Below, in pieces: positions 62,001-64,000 of a DNA stretch of 64,000 nucleotides. The notes under the pieces are model-generated. The model did no database searches, had not been told where the DNA came from, and saw only the letters and a list, made by a program, of their open reading frames with translations. Made by a program: the position numbers and the translations under genes. Positions within the stretch are counted from its first letter, which is position 1; the number at the start of each line of letters is the position of its first letter. The DNA is from Desulfovibrionaceae bacterium. Lineage in GTDB: Bacteria; Desulfobacterota; Desulfovibrionia; Desulfovibrionales; Desulfovibrionaceae. Location of the stretch: NCBI GenBank assembly GCA_910575755.1, contig CAJTFO010000007.1, forward strand, positions 43,074 to 107,073. The letters run 5' to 3'.

Positions 62001-63687
62001 GACGAAGATGGTCGCCTGTGAAGTCATCCCTGAGTATCGTGGCGAATGCCTTATCGCCTCCGCCCATGCCGGAAGAGCGCGGCGTGCCGTCTTCAAGATA
62101 GATGGTTCCCCGGATGTTGGGCGCAAAGGCCAGCGTGATATACTGACCAAGCTCTTCGTTCGGCCCAAGCTCAAGCTTCAGATCGATGAAAGCGGCCGAA
62201 CCAAGGGACAGGAATGATTGCTGACCGTCCGTAACGCCTGGATTGGCATTCTGATTTTCTCCGGCATTGCCAGCTTCCGCGCCGCTTTCATATGCCCATC
62301 CGGTGGAGATGGTGACTTTTGATTCGATGGACTGAACCTTGACCTGGACAGCCTGAACGTCGGTTACGGCGAAGTTGTTGTCGAAGTCGAGTTCATCATT
62401 TTCCCAAAAGTCCTCTTCTGTAACGGTCTCGGCAGCGCCCACTCTGAAATCAAGCTCATAGTCGCCGTTGGTCGTGCCGCCCGTTACCAGAATGGGCAGA
62501 TTGAGATTGATATTTCCCTTGTTCTCCGCAAGGAGAGTCTCGTTTATGAGGATTTTGTAGTACGCTGTCGCGCCTTCCGTTCCTGCGTCAACAGGTTTAT
62601 TGTCCCCATCAAGCCAAATGGTGCTGGTGGATGCGGTGAATGCCTGATATTCGGGGGTGCCCAGTGCGCCAAAGTCAACTTGCACCGGTGCGCTCTCATC
62701 GCAGCGGATAAGTACAAAATGCTCTTCTGAGCCGTCATAATCATTGAATTGAAAATTGCCCAGATTGGCCGCAGTAGACGCGCCGGACTCATCCATGCCG
62801 CCGCTGATGGTCTGCGAGGCAATGCCGTTCAGATATTCGGTGTCAGAGGGGGTAAGTTCGCCGCCCTCAGCAGGGCCAATGTTGACATTGAGGTCGGCTC
62901 CGTCCACATACTCGGGAAGATCGGCAACGGCATCAACGACAACAGGGATGGAACTACTAAAATCTCCTTTTCCTTCTACTTCATTTTCAACATGAATGTC
63001 GTAATTTATATTAAAGTCGGCGTCCGAAAAAGGATTGTCAGGAATATAATATATATTCCCTATTGATGAAAGATCTACTGGCTTCCAGGTGGACGATGAA
63101 GAATCTATTTTTATGGTCAAGAGACCTTCATAAAGTGTAACAGTGAATTCATTGCCATAATCATCTGTAAATTTTGTCCCATCCTCAAGAGATATACCCG
63201 TTCCTGTACGGAATTTACCTCCTGTTATTGTCTCGCCATCATTGTCATCAATATCCAAGGTAATTGTTTCAAAGTAGGCATCATTATATTGTGATCTTGT
63301 ATTTTCCAGATGAAAATCTATGAAAACGCCATTTGAATAATCCGTAGGAACGCCATCTTTAATATGCTTAGCATCATTCAGATCTTCAGGAACCCATTCA
63401 TCTACATTAAATACTACATGGGAGTAGACTCTTTTCTTTACATTACCACCATATGGTTTGGTTGTAGATGACGGTGGTATAACATTTTGTAGGAGCTCCA
63501 CATCCCCCTTGTCATGCCCATACCCGTTGCCGTTACCCTGAGGGCCGTGTTCATCAGGATCGGTGCAGATATGTCCATTGGCCGCCATTGGGGCAATCGG
63601 AGACGCATCCGGCGTGTTTTCAACATTGGTTGTGCTGTGAGCAGAAATTTCCATGTCCGTAGAATCAGGCATATTCTCAAACGACAT
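47008..63687 (-). CDS. Giant repetitive adhesin, predicted type I secretion substrate
   Basis: 5,559 residues. Four parts can be read. (1) An N-terminal ~250 residues (AHSTTNVENTPDASP, then NGHICTDPDEHGPQG) with no Sec signal. (2) About eleven long repeats of ~355 residues marked by VDAVADKP-type motifs and GSE(A/E)HY-type motifs. (3) An intermediate stretch. (4) Seven VCBS-like repeats (GTLHVFADGTYRYELD, GTLYLHEDGTYRYLLD, GTLTIKADGSFSYTVK) and an acidic tail ending MPYDMDATQSIA. The domains look like extracellular beta-sandwich adhesin units. No RTX nonapeptide block was found, so the export signal, if type I, is not of the RTX form. The start at 63687 has GGGGGGA six bases upstream; a TTG at 63783 is less likely. 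The secretion genes lie at 35.3-40.0 kb. Confidence 0.93.
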   Translation of the reverse strand: MSFENMPDSTDMEISAHSTTNVENTPDASPIAPMAANGHICTDPDEHGPQGNGNGYGHDKGDVELLQNVIPPSSTTKPYGGNVKKRVYSHVVFNVDEWVPEDLNDAKHIKDGVPTDYSNGVFIDFHLENTRSQYNDAYFETITLDIDDNDGETITGGKFRTGTGISLEDGTKFTDDYGNEFTVTLYEGLLTIKIDSSSSTWKPVDLSSIGNIYYIPDNPFSDADFNINYDIHVENEVEGKGDFSSSIPVVVDAVADLPEYVDGADLNVNIGPAEGGELTPSDTEYLNGIASQTISGGMDESGASTAANLGNFQFNDYDGSEEHFVLIRCDESAPVQVDFGALGTPEYQAFTASTSTIWLDGDNKPVDAGTEGATAYYKILINETLLAENKGNINLNLPILVTGGTTNGDYELDFRVGAAETVTEEDFWENDELDFDNNFAVTDVQAVQVKVQSIESKVTISTGWAYESGAEAGNAGENQNANPGVTDGQQSFLSLGSAAFIDLKLELGPNEELGQYITLAFAPNIRGTIYLEDGTPRSSGMGGGDKAFATILRDDFTGDHLRLYFVPESDNDDVSDVSISYTFDIISNGADGQKTFTAKGEIPIVIDAVADPANVKEVAPTGNAPDTDGFVLKYEADIKADDAETQYIVIRNPGGIIDLDKFDALDTDHHLTRVDLSELKRYENDDLSIGHHFNDLDANDIILRIDDLDALGTSVDGKVHLQLDLPFEVLDRSTAGDKLNLQIDTVVVQGGGNKESAWNNPDADGNIADKEYDFGNNIAVTSKKVEVELSSGQMTIGEIDPVYESDRSQPHTNNVGTPEYGTPINLSFGDKCEALREISFKLGTADNSPVDGVMAFGLGDSYTAIPTGGKVLFTAVEIGGVAHYKSVHIVDENGREIWTHEFATPVALDELHGKNDYSGLRFIPTGDSDIDVKVEISTRVMDVRSGDVVTSKVPETITIVRDAVADMPTKVAASGTPEGGHPAFVASSGVTVKVSATFGDYQDGSENHYIFVSKANLASVTAPEGFELLKGDAAKTVCEQVDGVGGIPGATADDYFILKVSAKYLQDHGGTLTEVPLSGKLHDGVAADGSATIEIRAVAVDRDGFQNRDNLDLGNDNREADKGNNVAVEEASATVTWATLENKFEITAEGPAYENDLPEQHNTFTPKPAGGAPIKIAPQDSNEVIDALTITYLGEDGNTAAGMVRLIVDGNTRDIPTGTTLHFTYDAQNPTLCTGVSYTGADNVVHSLSFTGRKLVELTEGKSAGDGLRYVPNASGNHSDVDVNITFSGTGRETQSGETADFPQQTVHVTVDAVADKPGGTKTDYAYGTDADGTQHTAIAEGSDVSFTVNTTFADFGEHDKKDDSEAHYLFINTKYLVDNTLTLKDANGALFTDYSPVNGTDLDALYSQTGLAKDDAYVVLKINPAYLQSTGGQVSLTIDGTLKDAQGLTAAGTQQKEPLTFDVKAVAVEHQGYDTNTGKDNPLDAPHGNEVRNDNNVAVTDIGVNFQWDALSGTFTLTTAPAFEGNQPNQNNGDFAAAKGGTLTITPDDPTEIFTSMTLDYSTAHGEMKLFAGGSSITLAPDAKVTFTYDVNNPTQIVRVECGGNTLDVLPNKTLAELTGEGLRYVPYTGDNDDADIDISITAETKETTTGTTGTIDISDPLKTTIIVDAVADKPQDVEVSFKATGKNNTVIVNDKPDGNVFDLTLKAAFGNDSDGSEHHYFFISAEFLSGVSGLPPQLSQLDEAAARQIVSNAGLSGEYIVLQVDDILTGTDGAVDVTLKAHLDQDKLPKEPADHTINIDIKAGAIEYQGVNTELEAADGHDKESNKANNVSLEDKSLALTYARLENQFDVKVVEAWEGDAPGQHTGDYSPREGAIINFAPADDSEVFDTLHVQYNDAEGSLYLDLHSLEYGNTRVELPDGADIAFTYRNDGAGATQCTVVTITINGTATTYTLTSPLDLHQLMGDAHLRYIPAAASQNDADVTITFTGSSRETETNESGDFTHSVLVKVDAVADKPEKNADSEAANRDDAYAALDPARAFDISVDVTFGSAAHGFDLTDGSEKHYVFVSREYLASLTVPSDLNGKVRLLSDTDAETICKQVDGATGIPGANANDWFVLEVDGAWLDGLENKGTANLKLEGMLKDAATLQGKATEGANLTLDIRAVAVEHQGFQTSTTEDLGSEHGFDTNRVNNVAVEDISASFTYAAADGDVKAEVTPAWEGQQDLQHEGDFAHLAGGAAITLAPKDDSEVFTELTLNYDNAHGALTLSGVSDAPVTLQPGVKLVFTYDSANPTECLSIEVWQPGDTAPSATLSYADTSGRGLSLTDLTSGHLTYLPNAGDNDDADVQITYTGTVLDTDSGATGPVMGEPDPDTGVKPEMGTLNVVVDAVADKPQGAGASPSVEDNAGGHPDARPGETFTVTLKATFGDYQDGSEAHYIFIAKADLPTNDMPGGIPAWAPLVDDPAELTDIFTALYKAGEDGIHAGPTAKDDYHVLKIDPDYLAKHEGNIEFGLKIQTHQATALDTYHVEAKAVAIEHQGYATKVDGIDGGEDRDILAENNVAVEDMSFDLVVREFEPEKVTVTLESEWAFENDRSEGDEKYHTPGSEADRDHGVRLLISGQGEGNVISSITFEYVMPSNGSLTPHEIESLLSDGSKNPDVTSNYNTVSKPGYVIVTVTASDPFVGVGDLHFIPGDNYDNDDVDITVVQVDVADPKLHAITSSETEGWGSGVAEGSEPLHVKVDAVAQAPEVDDIAVSNDASHPVRAGEPISITGTLSYEDLKDGSEEHFLLLEIQDGYYPDEITLTFNGIPVTFKVQHYLEGVQKANYTLQELVTEDDGQPHLFMKLPVDAYLETLKNGDTSIERMDGITFDATYQTREWAQEGVAIHIGAIATEDVEEVREFDEDTLKITNDELPFDKLLEQYVPGLTVMENNTAITVAAQPVYVFWDEYDSEVLNFKGYVFENDRPSDHQREPAYVIDRPGTSTIPPIHVEQPYPISPELMPFDPVANTGRDYGTGHELKIPAHTAEISITQHTGNLGEGDFYFLPESVWTAYMTSPAPLADTALAAYRVNPDGTVKTADLSRGEYTLVFIPKHEPYDTNHQENDAAGEASHKDHDFRFDFELKVNQYNADGEVIGTKKYIGEDKVIRVDAVANQADSLEAIAPGTEQFSLWNVPHVDTTTKFDLTVGFHDLDDTEDHYFLVEMVPNFAFKCGSYYYRPGHPNSVSPTDERYIYTHVYTNDKGEQTFVRYHKIPVSMAGATIDPVTGEATAHVEFIRQTGMPSSARYPSSDLLSYGALTEDKTCSRWDSTDPTADNFVNRKGADGEYSYENNTSVIIRNGVDNGAPDAEIASPDLPDLIIGGGDKPDGSGGKYIHWENGPGLHWSGGYLPGGGIEPGEYWKEDGPVGNGGWWKPGGGIIQGGGSLEDWIPAGGGGWKELPGGVVPGGKPPQGGWQDNKWIASHSQGIAIEWVFENSTPWGHTEAAQYHQGLVPTAMFFTGDNPNAEYVLITIPGVNSQLINSGTPHELMPTKFPHPRATMAGSHCTWVDTDQYGNITYKVYAPGGTLPDGAVFLMVSPDSMGEDFQLDVKWYNSNDKLLSSGPVDVMVDAVAQWANFALDREGGVYGVAGDAPTELVSVDVNAYFLDQDGSESNYVLVEKIPGVLALHKDENGNFEAVREVYLEGKTYFMIEPTKAEQAANKVHLEFSINEELTSPMYVEDFVFKGHHYDGMKINVGTMTVEGQTGWGAIGGEPANWEYTLSNNTSLNLQDDALTIVISRANAKGGNNAIIAEETHDPDANLIWLDPNNPSQGLNLSMDHNDILTGLIFTSIACENGGFWYIGDDGIAHPVPAGVDMAAAYLAGKIYYRQDRYQDADASLGWTATVQDGLTTTSTATVSGTLTIAVDAVAKASEITLGYPQQDKTNDTLTQTLTFADHEANEQHYAVIAPDLYRVIGKTADVWDAATGTWNKVDVVTIFSPAGDPYYAVRVDDYLDSSGSVTVRFGMKELDIPNIEKYPVVSGGVSIEPNSGFFPEDREPVLTNNWAINTKVEFPGQGVVSTKGLAFTAVAITEDDANGAPISLAGTIGDNDVLLSAVLTFSAPATARAVSDVLGGPAGEQVATIIYNGQCYAVTLDGAGHATASLDFGANGFDPAADFRIVWGKAHMEDGKLVVDSWNHNAEDCLLDLTTDFTLQNSVSGQTAVITGSDPDNVQLIARADAAENVSGQTTAINDQPATDADPVGAGADAVTVTLTGEFADVDGSEAHFLLLEVPRGWQVVSPMTGTYQTINGVQYLKVEVDGTLANPTAEVTLLPQDGLNRDVTLKTGAFVEEGNGHNAFTQGDSLTLHVSDVSATGVSAAPLSTQEDEPVSLASLADAALLRGDANDVLVSITFTNLKGGTLVDANGNELADLTFTRDQLADVFYLPPANYAGERNAQGRPQPVVLNYDAVIGETNTGATATITGQKLSLTITPVADAPTNMGGVSDSAVLDNIQPGHKAAITVTLTGEFADVDGSEAHFLIVSAPQGVTVVKGAGYTVTSLTAAELAALNAADPAFAASGTVYKIVLPNSTTASVSLPVNLEITTTVYNGGELLLAGAASEVLANGTRDYGISIAPSVTLPPAVTPDFGNSDPAPVAGAATVDSLRGTSASGSLNMKVDPDGDTVTVSGVSFGGVEGAPGTVDGKPCHSVQGQYGTLHVFADGTYRYELDASSYNTAAQEVFDYQLTDAYGGTGQSTITINLTTPNNAPTATPVSARLDSVRQNVVEGNLVLRDKDNDAVEVSGVNGSTTLVNLGTDDAPLWGFVAVGEYGTIQVFERNGQWKYRYLLDEEHRGEVRDESFSFTVRDAHGMENTSSIAVDLYNVNTNPVAGKGSATLDTLRDADDAVSGQVALKDKEGDTVSLNAATGPDGAAGAWGTDDRGDTAFVVRGEHGVLYLYQSTGTAIQYRYVLTDQSAGGLNATETFTYHVDDGYLGTASNTISIDLTNTNNQPVISGTLNREIDTLRTTTGEATGSLTFSDPDYNPDAGRHDVVTLSGVSFNGAAGVADGQGGFTVNGAYGVFHIDANGAYTYTLNADAAGETGREAFTVTITDEFGATRQEDVSIDLVLHNQNPQASNGVLKLDTWRDGGRASGSVTLYDADGDTVRVDSVTGTQPGTWGVDDEGTRSLVVRGEHGTLYLHEDGTYRYLLDADATGQSGQDVFAYTVQDGFRGTASGSITINLDNANTAPVLSGDLSASIGGNIDKYEGGLVREEGQLAWNDMEGDAIASVSIGGVTLPASGEVSIAGQYGTLHVTMQASGASYVYVLNEGLDNQGVNDVDSFDIVVTDEFGGTSSQPLEVNLSPLSHSPECDDVNVNWPTDSNGDPLSFAIGSLSFRDADLDYDPTESLTLMVNNTVIGGEGKIDVDGLYGTLTIKADGSFSYTVKDYLGQDLLEDFTYTVTDKAGNSVSAHLYIRLSDNAPVFPNTGTTEAGIVPKGAEIDLAIFEDFSFLDASAPSDTNASDASEPAPAAASPQESGHAEPAPVEPVEVDLVNVPMPYDMDATQSIA
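47290..49780 (-). repeat. VCBS-like repeat block of the adhesin
   Basis: Seven consecutive units of about 115-120 residues, each with a motif of the form G(T/V)LxxxxDGxYxYxLD followed by a linker such as FxYTVxDxxGGTxxxxxxxxL and NxxP. The units are diverged at DNA level. They are the last third of the adhesin before the acidic tail. Confidence 0.85.
51930..62950 (-). repeat. About eleven ~1.06-kb repeats within the adhesin
   Basis: Codons for the VDAVA(D/Q/N/K) motif occur near 62925, 61860, 60797, 59743, 58670, 57640, 56510, 55440, 54205, 52838 and 51945. Spacing is nearly constant at 1,030-1,130 bases over the first eight copies and more variable towards the C-terminal side (1,235, 1,367 and 893). 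Each unit also has a GSExH(Y/F) segment about 75-120 bases from the motif. Confidence 0.85.
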
Positions 63688-63890
63688 AACAATCCCCCCA
63701 AAATCTGCGCCTGCCTCAAGACAGGCAATGAACGTTATGCTACTGGGTACAAACCAAACTCCTCTGTTGTCGGAAAACTCCAAAACTCCATTACCGGTAA
63801 TGGTTAGCTTCAGGTTATACCATTTATCATGTTTTGTCTATGGATTTAAAAAAAGGATGAGAACAAATTTTCCAAAATATTTTGTTAGAT
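63688..63890 (-). promoter_or_regulatory. Leader region of the giant adhesin with palindromic operator
   Basis: About 200 bases of AT-rich sequence. It contains CCATTACC/GGTAATGG, a perfect 16-bp palindrome with no spacer at 63788-63803, about 100 bases upstream of the start codon. A promoter-like TAGACA...TATAAC pair (15-base spacer) lies just upstream of it. The palindrome is placed like an operator near the start of transcription. Confidence 0.4.
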
Positions 63891-63897
63891 AGTGTCG

Positions 63898-64000
63898 TCA
63901 AATTATTGCAGCCCATAACGAGATGCATCTGATTTGGACGGCAGCAAGAAAAGAATCGCTTCTTTTTGCATAACGGGTCGCAATTCCACGCCACCTTTTG
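63898..64000 (-). CDS. 3' end of an IS5-like transposase (cut by the window)
   Basis: The minus strand reads KRWRGIATRYAKRSDSFLAAVQIRCISLWAAII and a TGA at 63900-63898. The Arg-Ile-Ala-Thr-Arg-Tyr core and the following Ser-Phe-Leu-Ala are the usual C-terminus of IS5/IS427-type DDE transposases. The element end should lie around 63885-63897 (AGTGTCGTCA). Its body continues beyond the window. Confidence 0.8.
   Translation of the reverse strand, partial: KRWRGIATRYAKRSDSFLAAVQIRCISLWAAII

Noticed and set aside
47008..63687. Considered splitting the adhesin into several genes
   Set aside because: The frame is open throughout, the repeats run across it regularly, and no internal start with a ribosome site at a domain boundary stood out.

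Overview
The window looks like a chromosomal segment of a sulfate-reducing deltaproteobacterium of the Desulfovibrionaceae (Desulfovibrio or a close gut relative). The evidence is the desulfoferrodoxin-rubredoxin-rubredoxin:oxygen oxidoreductase cluster (23.1-23.7 kb), a siroheme decarboxylase next to hemL and cobalamin genes, a fused CobA-HemD, and high-GC housekeeping genes. No rRNA or tRNA gene was recognised. No CRISPR array was seen.

Region 1 (1-25 kb) is core genome. It starts with a ThDP-dependent decarboxylase/acetolactate-synthase-like gene that has a good sigma-54 promoter and lies beside a PAS-AAA-Fis sigma-54 activator. It continues with pepA-cobA/hemD-purN, a VUT-family (queuosine precursor type) transporter convergent with tgt, alr, a PilZ-like protein, rpsF-rpsR-rplI-dnaB behind a near-consensus sigma-70 promoter, a small RRM protein, the tetrapyrrole/cobalamin run ahbB-hemL-cbiG-cobJ, an 82-aa orphan with a near-perfect sigma-54 promoter, tyrS, the oxygen/superoxide defence genes, and a secreted phosphodiester-glycosidase-like protein.

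Region 2 (about 25.1-35.1 kb) is an integrative mobilizable element or its remains: tyrosine integrase, excisionase-like protein, a frameshifted tandem-HTH LuxR-like regulator, an intact 768-bp IS1-family insertion with an 8-bp target duplication, two MITE-like inverted-repeat elements, a three-gene mobilization operon with a ParA-like ATPase, an oriT-like palindrome with an ATCCTG^C nic core, a relaxosome accessory gene, a relaxase fused to a RepB-like primase domain, a toxin-antitoxin pair, a decayed AT-rich membrane gene, and a partial duplicate of the antitoxin 3' end.

Region 3 (35.3-64 kb) is a surface/secretion region. A complete type I secretion set (ABC transporter, membrane-fusion protein, TolC-like outer membrane protein) reads rightward. 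An adhesin of about 5,560 residues (47.0-63.7 kb) reads leftward and is built from about eleven ~1.06-kb repeats plus seven VCBS-like repeats, without recognisable RTX nonapeptides. A flagellin with an unusual large central insertion sits between them behind a sigma-28-like promoter. Two convergent ATPase cassettes lie between the secretion genes and the flagellin: DUF262 + DUF3696-type ATPase + DUF4160-like, and AAA ATPase + DUF4276 TOPRIM-like. Both have the architecture of anti-phage systems and are the best candidates for an undescribed system. The right edge cuts through an IS5-like transposase.

The proposed links (type I system exporting the adhesin, cassettes acting in defence, element mobilised in trans) are inferences from gene content and order.
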